From: Chionis minor | Lineage: Eukaryota > Chordata > Aves > Charadriiformes > Chionididae | Direction of reading: 5' to 3' | DNA length: 64,000 nt | Assembly: GCA_013398295.1 (NCBI GenBank) | Contig: VZSF01006828.1 | Span: forward strand, 567,253-631,252 | Part shown: piece by piece, positions 23,027-36,392 of the stretch | Position numbering within the stretch: position 1 is the stretch's first letter | Layout of the letters: each line of letters opens with the position of its first letter | Notes under the pieces: model-generated | Database searches by the model: none | Seen by the model: the letters and a program-made list of their open reading frames with translations, nothing else | What the model was told of the DNA's origin: nothing | Made by a program: the position numbers and the translations under genes

Positions 23027-24662
23027 AATAATTCATTGTAAGCTAGATTTCTATGTTGTTCCCAGAGACCCTGAAAATTCATCGCACTTCAAAACTCATG
23101 CAAAGTATACAAGCAAGCTTGAAGGATAATCACAGACAAGGTGCTTTTTGTAAACTAGAAGAATCCAAAAGCGTGCCATGAGCAGCACCTCTGAGTCATG
23201 TGATGGAACACATACTGCACCCTAAAATATTGCAAGTCAGATGAGAGATTATACCGTATCTCCCTAATCGCTTCTCTTCACCCTCATGCTATTAATGACG
23301 CTTGCTCATTTTACACTGTCCTCAAACTAGATCCTCCGCTGAAGAAAGGCAACTCCTCGAAATGACTGGGAAAAGGCTCAGATGACATGTGGTCCAGCAA
23401 CTAGATGTTCTTCAAACATAAATACCAAACAGCAGATTTTGAACTTGTAAAGTCATCGGGGGGAAAATAATTTGCTCCTTGCTGTGCACAAGCAATATAG
23501 GTTTAGGCTTTGCCCTCCACTGAGCAAATCTTGTCCAACTGAGCTTCGCAGATGAACATGTTCAGCACAGAGCTGGTTAACAAACCCAGTTTCTTCGTCA
23601 GCTTTGCTCTGAAGTTTTCTCTCCCACTGTCATTGTTCCACATGTTTTATCTTTTATGACAATGCGTAGAACTGCCACCAGTGCCACAGAGCAGAGGTCT
23701 GGCATAAATTATCACAGCACTCCAGGTCCAGTCAGATCCCTGATATTACATCTTTTTCACATGTGATTCACCAGCTACCTAATAAACATTTTAAACATAA
23801 GAACCGAGAAACAACCTTATTTTCTAACTGCAACTTCAGGTCACAGGTTATGTTTTCTCCCTTCAAAAACCTGCACTGTCAGCAGCAGGGAAAGTAGGAA
23901 GGTAATCTTATTTTGGGTATGAGGAAAAAGAAAATATCCAACCTTACTCTGTGTATTTTGACAGCATCTGCTTTATAGAACTCATATCTCTGTTTACTAT
24001 TAAAAAGCTCTTATTTGCTGAAGCATTCCCAGACCATATGTTATCAACAAATGTTACTAACCAAATACAAACAGTAATTTTCATTAGGTTTCCTTCATGA
24101 GAACAGCATTAACCACAAAGGGAATAAATGTTTCAAATGACAGTAAACATACACAACAAACCCTTGACAACACTGCGGTGCTTACATATTCATACCCCTC
24201 AAAAGCCCTGAAAAGATTCGCTCCAACAAACAGGGACCCTCAGAAGTTGGGGTTTGTGCAGGTTGAAGCCTGCGGTGATGTCATTAGTTGCCATAGCGAT
24301 GCTCAGCATAAGGCCATAATTCATGTCACTAAAACATCATTTGTATTCAATCTAAGTATGCAGTTTATCTGTGCTGTGTATTAAATTATTGCTCAGAAAA
24401 TTAGCTCTGGTCAGTAGTTAGGTATTAGGATCTTCTGAGGGACTAAAAATGTAATAGTTTTGTTTCCATATTTAATAATTAAGCAGGTTATCGCTGGAGG
24501 AGTTTATTTGTTGGGAAAGTGCCTTGGGACCCATTTCGGACAAATCTCATGAAGTAGCCATGCTATCTTGTCCCCATATCACAGAGCTCATGCTGACACT
24601 TCAAAGCAATACCTCTGCAAACAAGGACAAATAATGTAATTCTGGCCAAAAGGATATGTGTA

Positions 24663-24676
24663 TCTCTCTCTCTCTC
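24663..24676 (+). repeat. Short (TC)n microsatellite
   Basis: Seven TC units, bounded by tat and cat. Confidence 0.85.
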
Positions 24677-24962
24677 CATGTCACAGAAAAGAAGTAGACA
24701 GACAGAAAAATCCTGACAGTACTTTCTCAGTTAGGGCCATATTAACTATCTGAATCCCAGCTGAAACCCTCAGCCCAGCATTTCTTATTGCCCAGTGTAT
24801 CCCCAAGCCTGGAGCTCACCAAGAAATGCTGCTGTGCATAGGGACTTTGCTAGAATTATCACCCTATTAATGGCATCTCTGCGGTTCCAGTGATATCACT
24901 AGGACTTACTTGCATCCCCAGGGTTTCTAGTTAGGCATCAAACTTGGGATGAGTAGCTAAAC

Positions 24963-25110
24963 TCATAGAATCATAGAATGGTTTAGGTTGGAAGGGACTT
25001 CAAAGATCATCCAGTTCCAACCCCCCTGCCATAAGCAGGACACCTCCCGCTAGACCAGGTTGCTCAAAGCCTCATCCAGCCTGGCCTTGAACATCTCCAG
25101 GGATGGGGCA
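24963..25110 (-). mobile_element. CR1 LINE 3' end fragment
   Basis: The plus strand starts tcatagaatcatagaatgg and continues through the familiar avian CR1 tail (ggttggaagggacttcaaag, catccagttccaaccccc, gctagaccaggttgctcaa, ccttgaacatctccaggg). This is the reverse complement of a CR1 3' end, so the element lies on the minus strand. It is 5'-truncated to about 150 bp and keeps two copies of the terminal 8-bp repeat. The clean match suggests a relatively young copy. Confidence 0.95.
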
Positions 25111-28100
25111 GCTGCAAAGAGCCAAAGGATGAGATTCGCCCCAGGTGCTAACTTGACAAATGCTGGCCCTTGTTTTACCTTTTACAAACAAAATAAGTAG
25201 ATCATCACTGTGGACTTTGCGTCTATGGATTCACCTGGAGGTGCCACCACAGTTACTAACCTATCAGCGTAAAGCACTGAGATTTTCTTCTGAATGAAAC
25301 ATAAAATGAGGCATATCCAGGGGGCGTGGACAACAAGGGAGGAAGGTCCCCCTTGATACCTGTTACCTCCATGGGATTGCCTAACATGGAACACTTGAAG
25401 GATGGGCTTACCTGTCTGATTTCGGGAGCATTTGGGAGATCTCACAGGCATTGTCCTTATTGGCACATGATGGGAAAGTGACGCCATTGCTGATGCAGGC
25501 GCCAGGCTGCTCAGACCAAGCTGCAGTCAGCCATTTCAAGCAACACGTTGGTGATCTGGTGAACCTTCCAGTTGATGCTACTCAGCTCTTCCCAACTTAT
25601 GGACAAAACAGGTAAGACCACCTAGGCTCCTCACCTTGCTGCTGTACCAAGATCTTACCCTTTCCTGCCATAAAGTCACCACAGAAACACCTGTATTCAT
25701 TCTACAGATGTGAAGTGCCTTACATCCTAATCTTTGGCTGGAGTCTCTAAGTGCTACCAAAATGCAGACACAGGGATAATAAAGCCAAATTACTAGGTAG
25801 CCAAAAAGACAAAATCATTGAAACAGCATGGCGCTACGCTACAGTGTGTGATTAAAAAGCTATTTGGGATATGAATAAGGCTTGAGCAAAACCCTGCAAG
25901 GGTCCTTGTCCTGACTGCACTCATACATTGCATGAAACCAGGCAGCAGGGTCTCTGCCTCCAACTGTTTTCCTCCATGACAGCCCACTTACATGGCCTAA
26001 TCCATGACTTTCTCAGCTGCCCTTGAGAGACATTGACATAGTAATTTCTATTTACCTCTAGCGTGTAAACTCCTCTAAAGGAAACTTTAGTATCCATGAC
26101 CTTCCCAAAAGTGAACATACATGCTAGTACCCAAGAGAATGCGTTGAATTCTTTCATTCACGTACCGTTTTCTCCAGCAAGTCTGCTTAGCCCCTGCCTA
26201 ATTTGAAAGAGTAACCCCTCTTCCATCATTGCTCTTCTAACTTCATCTCGCCAGAACATCAATGCCTGCGATTTCTATAAATAATGAAGAAGAGCAACTG
26301 AATTATATTGCCGGGCCATGAATCAGCCCCGCTAACCAGCTCGGCCTGTCAGTAGGCTAACACGGGAGCAGCTGGAGAGTGATATGCTTTCGACAGGGTT
26401 GACATTTAAACATGATCTATGACCAGTTCTCATGGGCTTCAAAACTGCCAGAGGACACTTTTTCCTCCCTCTCCAGATATATTTATTGAAATGGGTTTAC
26501 TCACCAGCTATCATGGAACTAATGTGAAAAGAGTGGAAAATAAAAGTTAAAATGTGTATTAAAGGAGAGCTACTCCCTTCCCTTGGTGGGTTCCCTCCAG
26601 GTGTGCGTTTCGCTCAACGTACACAGCAGTGACCTGGGACATGGCCCCTCTCTGCAGGAGATGCTGCTCTTCTGCCTTGTTCCCACAAGTTTACTGCTTA
26701 AGTTAACAAGTCTTGCAGAATAACATTCCTACACTTTGGTCAGATTTGTACCAGTCTATTGAGCCACCTGCTCAGAATCGTTTTTTTAATGTAACCGAGT
26801 CAGCAGTAATGCCTGTCCCCTCCCAGGCCAGGAGCACATCCTTGGCAAGGTGGAACGCGAGGTGCAGCCATCTCCATTCCCGCAGGGACACAGCCACCTA
26901 AACCAGCACCCGGCACCACCCGCCCTCCTGCAGCAGCCAGCTGGTTGTGTTCAGAGGCAGGGAGGTCCATCTGAAAGGCCTTTAATATATGTGACCACAT
27001 CTGGGACAAAATTTGCAAGGCCAGCTTCACCTCTCTTGCTGTCGTCTGCTGCCAGAATGGGACCCAGCGAGAACGGAATGAGGGGCTGGGCCGGCCGCTT
27101 CCCTCGGGCGCTGCCAGTGCAGGCAGCGAAGGGTTGTGCTTCATGCACTTCTCTTCATCCACATCCCTTAACTCTTCTCTCCTGGCACCCACACCAGCCT
27201 GTGTGTGTCCCTCCTGGTGTATTTGTAGTTTGGTCTCCGAAGAGAGCCGGCTGGTGGAAGGAATTCCATCAGGAGGGTGGCACAGACAGCAGCCTGATAG
27301 ATGGTGCCTGTGTTGTGAGGAAATGCATGTCAGCGAAGTCACCTTTTGCTGGGTCACTGGTTCACCTTCCATCGTGTGATGCTTTTAATCCAGCCTTGGT
27401 TTCTCAGTTTACTGCAGTGCCCAGCCGTGGTACCTGCAGGAATTGGATCCCACTCCGAGGATGGAGAGGTCCGATCCTTCTTCATCACTGGGAAACTGAA
27501 AAGCTATGTACAGTCTTGATTTAGTTCTTCCAGAAATCTTGCCTAACAAATGATGGTTTTCTTTCTTCTTCCTGCTCCTCCCAGAGGAGACTGTTCCAGG
27601 GAGCAGCCTTAATCTTGGGCCATAAACCATGTAAGCCCAAAACTCAAGCACTGGGAAAAACAAAGTTGGAGAAGCAGCACACCAGACACCCAGCTAACCT
27701 ACCTTCACGCAGCTGATGGAGTTGGCTACACCTGTTTCTCCAATGTGATGTTAAGGTGTGTTTCGTTTTTATATATTTCTTGAGATATTACAGGTGTTAA
27801 ACATCTTTAACAGTTAACTGCATGTGAAGAAGCATGCAGGAAAGCTTTTTGTTTTATTCTCTCACATACCAGCTATCCAAAAGCACGAAATAAAAGTTGA
27901 CGACCAAGACTATGGTTATTGGTGATCATTCTGCACTTCCCTTGCCCATACTCTGAGGCTGCAGCACATTATAATGGAGAACACACAGACTTACTCGGCT
28001 CAGCAGCAAAACCTGAGGCAGGGATGGCATTAATTCCACCGGGATGAAAATGTTCATTTCATTTTCAGAACTGGGTGAACTTCTAGGAACAACACAAATG

Positions 28101-28990
28101 AAACAATGCTGCCTATGAGCTGAACCCTTCACAAGCAGGATTTGGGAGGCTCCTCTTTGGGAGCAGTGTTGGTGAGGCACCAAACTGGCCGGGGATGTGG
28201 CAGCATGGCCTTGTTCAGGACACGTGGTGGAGGCAGGTGCTCACACCTGCACCAGCTGGGTCACAAAGCAGTAATAAAAAGAACTAGGGCACCCCAAAGC
28301 CTTCGGGAAGATATGTATTTTTTGCAGCTCTCATGGGTAATGGCAATGGATAATAGGTTTTTGGTTTGTGTCTTTGGGATTTGAAAAAACCCAAAGGCAA
28401 CAGAATTCAGGTTTCTCTTTTAGGGTCTCCAAGAAAACTCACAGCTGGAGACTCACAGGGTGCGGCTCCATGGACAACTCAGTTTTGGTGGGGGAAAGCC
28501 CATAAACCGCAGCCAGTTTAGGGGCAGATATGAACTGGTTTACAACTTACTGCTATAAATCTCAACTGAGGTCAGCTGAATTCTTCTAAGGAACATAACC
28601 CAGTGGATGATACACCTTCACAAGAGATACCATTATTGAAAGATATAAAATTATATAGTCAGAAACAAAATAAGGGGTAAAGATACAAAACAAAGAAGAA
28701 ATCGCGTGCTGCCTGCTCTGCAGCATTCAGCAAGTGCATCACACTGCGGATGAAGTACAGGAGGTGCTGGTTCCTCCCACCAGGAGCAGCCATCCACTGG
28801 CAAAAGAGGAAGTCATTTAATCCGTTTGGTGGTTTTTATGGGACTGAGTATGGATTTCACATGCTGTAGAGGGCCTCAAATGGAACTATGGCTCTGAGGA
28901 AAGCATTTGATATTTAGCCATCAGGACAGGATGCAGAGACATGAGACAGATCACAACTGTGGAAAACCACAAATTTAGGGGACTGTACAA

Positions 28991-29029
28991 CCATGTACAC
29001 GTCACCCATGTACACGTCACCCATGTCAC
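28991..29029 (+). repeat. 15-bp tandem repeat, 2.6 copies
   Basis: The unit ccatgtacacgtcac occurs twice exactly (28991-29005 and 29006-29020), followed by a shortened third copy, ccatgtcac. This is a small, recent-looking minisatellite. Confidence 0.95.
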
Positions 29030-31402
29030 CTGCCTTGGGCTTGGGAGTGATCTAATTAATCGTCAGCAGAGTTGGGCTTTAATTTGCCTCATCCCAGTTT
29101 AGAGGCAGCAAGCAGATGAAACAAAGCCTGCCCAAAAAGCGCCCTTGTCTTTCCGCTGCCGTAGAGGGCTGCTGGAGGTGACTGCGCCAGGTGCACAAAA
29201 AGGGATCTGAAATGGGAATCTCAAAGAATACATATAGATGCAGAGAACCTCCTATGTTCCTGCCTGTGCGAAAATGTCCTGGGCTAGGAAATACAGTTCA
29301 GGTTCCACTCTGCCTGTACAAACGGACTGAGAACAGTTTGCATCCGTAACACGGCTTGATTCCCAAGAGTTGCTGAGCCTTCTTTGGGATTCTTCCCACG
29401 TTAAAAGTTTGATGTGTTTACTCACCTTCGGAACAGGGTAACCAAAGGCATCAGACACAGGTTGACAACGCAGCCTATTTTTGTTCACATTTGTCTCCTC
29501 TCCTCCCTTTCTGCTGACAGAACAGCCTTTCAGTCCCATCCCTCGGAAGAAGCTGAGTTGAAGCGGGAGTGACAGCACAAACAGATTTGATTCCTCCAAG
29601 ACCTTCCTGTGCAGACTTTATAACGACGGTAAAACCTGCTTCCACCAATACTGCTACTGTGCAAGTGACCGAAAAGTCCGCATCCCCACAGGCGCTGGCC
29701 GGCAGCGGTGGCTGTACCTGCTTTCCCTGGAGCTACGTAACGCCACGTGAGGCCACGTCTCTGACATCTGCTCTGATGGGGCAACCCAAGGGCTCACCGA
29801 GTGAATCTGTGATGTCCTGCCAAGCACATAATATGCCCTCTGCTAAAAAACCATCATCAGTAATTATTCTGCTTATGAAAAGGGTGTTCATTTACCCAAA
29901 AACAGCACTGCAGAGAACACTATGATGTTATGCAAAAGGTGAGCAGAGACAGCAGGTCCCTAAGGACTGGACTCCTCCTAGCAGCAGCTAAGGATGTCTT
30001 CCAACCTCCTCCATGGACTGTCCATTTTTTGTTCCCAGGGCTCTGAGACATGCTGTAAATGTCATGCATGCAGACCCCATCTTGCTTAACATCATGCAGC
30101 CAGCAGTACCAGACAGCTGATAAAAGGCACCATCTCTCCTTCCAGGAGCTGCAACTCCCACATCCTCAAACTGGCTACGGCAACACTGCGACTGCCGGCT
30201 GAGAGAAATGTGTCTAGGAAGGCATCACATCTGCGTCTGAGTGTGCAAGGTGCAGAAGGAATAGGGTAAAGCTGACAGAGACTGCAGCAAAGCAAAGCCT
30301 GCGGAGGTCTGCTCTTGATCTGCTTGTGGCTCACAAGCAGTTCCCGCAGACCCCGTTCCTGTGCCAGCGCCGTGTCACTTGGCTGCCAGGGCGCCGCAGC
30401 CAAGAGGAGCTGCTGAGGCCGACGGCACAGCTTTAGGAACCCAAAAAAGGACGATCTTTGCTATACAGAAAATGCAGAGCTTGATTTCAGCATGAAGTGT
30501 TTCCTAAGCACGGCTGATACACAGGGGAAGTGTTATGTGGAAGTTGTAAGAAGGGAGGGGAGGTGGATTTAATCACATAATAGCTATTTACGGCCACGAG
30601 ATGGCATTCCTGCCCCAGAGATGTCCCTCTGCCATGCCTGTACCCAGCCCAGCCTCACCTCCCCTGCCCAGCACCACGCACTCCCCGGCCGCCCCGTACT
30701 GCAGAAATCCCCCAGCTGGTTTGGAGGAGAATTTATGGCAACGCTATTCACCGCAATCTTCAGGGTATTAATAAGGAAAATAAGTAGCGTGATTACTTAG
30801 CGTGATTTAAATGACGGCTGCTTTTCAAATGCCCTGCGCTCCCGCTTAATACTATGATATTACAATTAGAGGAGAAAAGCTCAGCAGGAAGAAATGGAAA
30901 TGTAAGCCCAGCAACCTTTTACTGGGAGGTCTGAGCTGAAAGAATAATTGCTTTTACACAGGCTGCCTCCTGTATGCGCTTTATCAGTGTATCTGCTTTG
31001 GATGCAGCACGGGTTAAGAGTTTCATCCATGAAATGGGTCTGTGTGCATTTACTATCTGTGGTTCTTACCGCTTCTCGTATAAGGGGTCTGCAACACCAC
31101 GCACCTGCTCATCAGCGTTTCCTTTGGCCAAAGATGCTCCACTGAACCAGCCACAGAGTCGCTCATTTCACAGAACAACTATTTAATTCAGATGTGGTTA
31201 ATCACTTCTACCCAATCTTATCACCCTGGAGGAGAACACAACTGCAAAGGACTACAGCTAGTTAGGGGCCGCTCATGATTTACACTTACAAAGGCTTTTG
31301 CCAGCTTTATGGAAACTTGATGTCTCACCAGCACAGACCATGGAGGAGGAGAGAGAAATCTTCTGTCTGAAAGTACAGGTTACTGAGTTTGTGCCAACCT
31401 AA

Positions 31403-31426
31403 AATTCCTTTATAAATAAAGGAATT
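31403..31426 (+). repeat. AT-rich perfect inverted repeat
   Basis: The arm aattccttta (31403-31412) is exactly complementary to taaaggaatt (31417-31426), around a taaa loop. The arms sit at the left end of an AT-rich block running to about 31525 with many TAA/TTA units. Confidence 0.85.
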
Positions 31427-34400
31427 ATCATTTGTAATACATAATATTATTATTTGTTCTATTTATTATTGTAATAAATAATACTATGATTTATACTAAA
31501 TAAATAATCCTTTATAAAATTCAGTAGAGCAGAGTGGCGAAGTATTTCCTAAATGTAAACAGACCAGAAAACGGCACCAAGTACCCTTCCAAAATCAGCT
31601 AAAGAGCCAGACACTTGGGATGGGGTTTGTCCTGCCTGACTCCTGATGGCCAGAAGCAAAGTCCTGCTGGCGCCTCCCGGGTCAGTGGGGACGAATACAC
31701 ACTGCCAACAGATGGTGCCTCCCCAACCCAGCCATCTCGGTCGCGAGCGTTTTCTCTGCTGGGAAACAGAAGCATTGCTCCAGTTTCAGGGACAGGAAAC
31801 CCAAAGCAAGGACTGAGCCAGCCGCCGGCCCAGGGACACGCAGCCACTGAGAAGAGCTAAAGCAAATACGCTATCACCACGTCCTTCGTTTCCGTGGGAC
31901 ATCCATCCCTAGACACGCATTCTGTGTCTCTGGCCTGACAATGATCGAAGGGCTCAGCAACCCCTGGCTTGCAGGACTTCATCCTTCCTTCAGCAACCAC
32001 CAGGGGCTGGTGAGCCCTCTTCCCACATCCTGATGGATGGTGCAGTGGCTGGGATCCCTCTTCTCTAAGCCACGAAGTGGGAGCTGCTGCAGATGCTCTC
32101 AGCTTTATGTGCCTGCAAGGCCTTTTGGCAAAGGTGTGAAAGACCGGTGAGGCGGGCAAGACACACCTGTGTTCTGTGTCCTGCCTGTCACAGACTTTTT
32201 CAACCCAAAACACCGTGGAGTTGCTCTGGAAGGGGTTCGAGAAAATGCTGCCGTGTCTCTCTGCACTCCAGCCACATCCACAAGCTCCTCTCTCCCCGAG
32301 CACGCCTTGTCCTCTTTGCCCATGTCATGACAACAGCACAGAGCTCCCTTTAAGTGCTTTCACACATACTGCTGCTGTTCATTGGGAGACCGAGCATACT
32401 CACAAAGGCACCAGGGCTCTCCACCTTCATTTCACAGAAAGGACAACTAAAATATTGGAAATCACTGTCAAGGTTGGCCTTCCCATTAAACCATTCCCTC
32501 TGGAAGAAGTCTGTCTAGGCAGGAGGAGGCACAGTACCAGTTCTCTAAAGCGTGCTCTCTATCTCCCTACTCTGCTTTGCAATCAGCAATAGCAGGACTC
32601 CTCATTAAATAACAATGTGCTCTACTTGTACACAGCGCTTAATAAATAAACCAACAACCAGGCACTTTTCACATGTCTCCTCCCCCGCCTTTCCCTCAGC
32701 AAGTGATATGCACAACTTGCACTAAGGCACGGCTTAGTTCTTTTTAAAACACCAACCATGAGCATTAAAAGAGAAGATTAAATGTATCCCAGGACTTTTG
32801 TTTTGCAGTCCTCCTCTTAATTTAGCACTATTTCCTATCACCGAATCCCAATCTCATTTCAATGTCCTTTTGGTCTTTACTATCCCATCTGAAGGTTGCA
32901 TGCATAGGAGTGATGAAGCAGACGGGTGTCGATGAAAATTGCCTTGGGCATCATCACACCTTCTGGAATACTTAAATTTGAATGTATGTGCTATCACAGG
33001 AATACATAATTCCCAAGTGCATAGGAACATTCAAGAAATTAGACAGCTGGCGAGAAGAGAGAGACATTCATCTGTGAAAGAAAAGGTGCATGAGCTCAAC
33101 CCTTACTAGACACCAGAGAATCCATGCGAAAGCAATGCTGTGTGTGCTCTAAAGGTCAGGGAAAACAGCCAGAGCTTCCACTTACTTGATGTCAGAAAAC
33201 CCAGCTACAAGAGGTAAGTCTATAGAAACAAGTATTCATTATTCTTCGACACGGTTTCTAGTGTAACATTTACAGAACAGGAGGGAGGAGGGACCGCACG
33301 TGAGATCTCTGGGGGTAGGACCATCCTGGGATCGCCACCTGCAGTCCCAGCAGACGGCTGCACTGCTGTCCATCATCTGAATGATGCTCGGGGTAAGGCA
33401 ATCACTATTGGGCCTGGCCATTTTATTGGGGAAAACCTCAGCTGCTTAATCTGAAGCAGACTTTTTGTCCCCCCATGGTCGCCGAGGCAGCAGCTGAGCC
33501 ATGTAAGAACCATGCCTGCAGAGCAGCTATGAGGAAGCATTACAAGAGGTTCTGAATTACTAATAAAAAGGCCACTAAACCACTCGTGTGAGGAATTTCC
33601 ATACTAGATCACACGCTTGCACCTGGGTAATAACTTTTCAGTGCATTTTTGCCATGCTTAATGACTTGTTCACAGCCTCTACTTTCAAAAGTGGGAACGT
33701 CATAGCAGAAACCTCAGAAGCATTATGGGAATACGATCACATGTGCAAAAGGGGAATTGAACAGTGGGTCAGACCAAAGTAACAGCAGAACCCTTCCGGG
33801 GCAAAACCCTGCATGGTCTCACCAGAAAACCGGCTCCTAGATGTACTCAATAGCTGCAAGTGAAGAAATCTTGTGCAGAGGATTTGGACACTGCTTCGTA
33901 CCCTTCAGCCCTAGACAGAGGGGCTAAAAGTCACTCCCCTGAAGTTCCTGTCCCTGTCATTGTCACCTCATTGCTGGGCAGCATCATGGGCTCAGAGCAC
34001 CCACACCGTGCTCTCAGAGAGCAAAGCTGAAGATCTCTCCTGGAAGACATTTCCCCAACAGAAGCCTTGGGGCAGACTGACCCCCTGCTCAGACCCTCAC
34101 CCAAGGGACGAGGGCTGTATCTCAGAAGTGACAGTGTCTGATGCCAGCTGTACCCAGGGCTCAGTCACCTACTTTGACACAGTCATAAAGCTCCTGGAGG
34201 TTTCCTGAGGAAAAAAGAGCTGTAAACATCTGCACAGCTGTGAAATGAAACCACGCAACTGGAAAGGCAAGCCAATCAGCCCGGGTAATTAAGACAGCTT
34301 ATAGTTAGTGCCGAAGCCAAGTAGAAGAGGGAGGAGGAAAAAAGCACAAAAAAGCAGCTATCTCCTAAAAATTTCCTTTTGCTTTGTTTTTCACCCGGCA

Positions 34401-36352
34401 TCGTGAATTTCGCTTACACAGGGTTTAGCGAGGGCGGCTGGTTCTCCCGCCTGTCTGCGGAGCTGGCAGGGCTGTCACAGCAGCCAGGACAGCAACGCTG
34501 AGCGTGGTGACCAGCCTCCTGGACCGCAGAACCACACACGTCTGGGAGAGACCTACCAGCCATGGCACCAACAGCTGTACTAAGCAGTACACAACATCAG
34601 TTATGGGCTAAAATCCGTCACATCGGTATAAAACCCTTTAGTTTAGCGGAGTTAAATCAGTTCTACGCTGTACGGAATGTTTATTTGTAATTTATACATG
34701 CAAGCTCATCTTGAAAGGACCTTTCTCATTTTACCACGGGGAAGCGTTCACAGCATCTCCCAACTAACCGTGGCAGCAAAACACTGACTGCAACAAAATG
34801 CTCTTAGCACGCTCCTACTCTGTGAAAAGCCACTGAGCGTCACTTCAAACTGCAGGGCCTCAGGCAGGGGATTCCTGAATGAAAAGACCAGATTTTCCCC
34901 TTCTGCAAAGAGAGAGGGAGCATCCCTGCTCGCCAGGCTCTCTTCCCGCAGAGCTTCCCCCTTCGCTGCTCAGTGCCCATCTCCCAGAAGGAGACGGTCA
35001 TTGAATGGTGCTGAGGAAGGCGCTGTGGAATTCCTGTCCCTCTTCATGGCTCTGCTGGACGTGGCACACCAATTTGAGACGAAACCCTAGTTGAGCGATA
35101 AGCTTGGAGGTTTGGTGTAGGGATCTGAAAAAAGGCAGCCTGAAGAGCAGAGATCAGCAGCTGAGCTGTCAGAGCACCTTGGAAGAGAATCAGGGAGCAG
35201 CATCAGGAGCAAGCACGAAGATAAAACGGGGCACCCCTGTCTCCTAGTGTGGTGGCTAAGGGAACAGAGATGGAGAGGTTTAAATTTTATGGAAGACATT
35301 ACTTTATCAAGAGTGAATTTCTGGAGAGGGCACGAGGCCCCAGCTCTTGGTCACAACAAACAACATAAGAAGTGACATGGAGTCGGGTGAGACCCGTTAA
35401 GCATCCTCTCTCTAGCACTGCCCTACAGCACATGCTTAAGAATACTGCGTGGAAAATAAATCAGGCAATAAAGAACGATCTTTTCTCCTTTAAAAAACAA
35501 CAAGTTCCATCCTCACTTCTCCTACTCTGAGGTACTGCACAACGCTTGCACTAGGACTGAAGAGGCAACTCTGGAAGGGGGGATATATAACTTCAAAATG
35601 AAGCCACTACAAGAGTCAAAGGAGCAGTCCACACCTCCATCCCTTCTTGGGCATGCCCAGACAGGTTGACCAGATTCTTCCCCCACCAGTTATTTACTGC
35701 TTTTAACCCAAATGGCTCAGCTGAGCTCAATGCAGGTACACCTGATTTTCACTACTGTGAGCCAGGGGAGAATGAGACTTATCTGCATGCTGAAATATGT
35801 CCAGGTGAATACACAGCATTTATTCACGAGGCATGCAGGATTTCGCTGCTGTTCAGGTCTCTGTTTTCTTTTGCCCTGCTCACGCCACAGAAGGGTGATG
35901 TGATAAGAAGATGAACCACTGGTACAGCCCCTGAGCACTGCTACAAGCACAGGTCACTGTTTAAATACATCCAGCAGCCTCTTTAGGGACTGTAGGACAG
36001 GGGTGTTGTGGCTGGACCTTTTGTGCTATTCCCAGACCCCTTGGCAACCCTGTTCTCAGGCCGTGCAAACAGCAGCATTGCTAACGCAGCTCCTGGAAGG
36101 GCTGTGCCAGAGATGTGCAGAGCCACCTCACCCTCCGTGCTTTGCAGAGGGCAGACATCAGGCCAACACACAAGGAAGGGGAGGTACGAACTCCTCAAAA
36201 ATCTGCAAGAATACAGTGCCAGCACGAAATGCAGTAAAATCCTGCTCACGTTGGGATTTGGCATGTTTTGTAGAGGCATCTGTGGGTTAGGGCATAATAC
36301 AAAGGCTTTTTCTTACACAACTTATTAAAAGCACTACTAATAATACACTGCA

Positions 36353-36392
36353 AGCCTGATCTGAAATAACCTTTGCTATTTCAGGTCTGGCT
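36353..36392. repeat. Imperfect 16-bp inverted repeat (hairpin)
   Basis: The arm agcctgatctgaaata pairs with tatttcaggtctggct around an 8-base loop. This gives 14 Watson-Crick pairs, one G-U wobble and one mismatch. A further short acact/agtgt pairing lies outside an asymmetric internal loop. No function is known to me. Confidence 0.7.

Noticed and set aside
26800..27524. Opposing ORFs of 190 (minus) and 224 (plus) codons
   Set aside because: They overlap on both strands, have no recognisable domains, and have the composition of moderately GC-rich intron. There is no splice-compatible link to CADPS.
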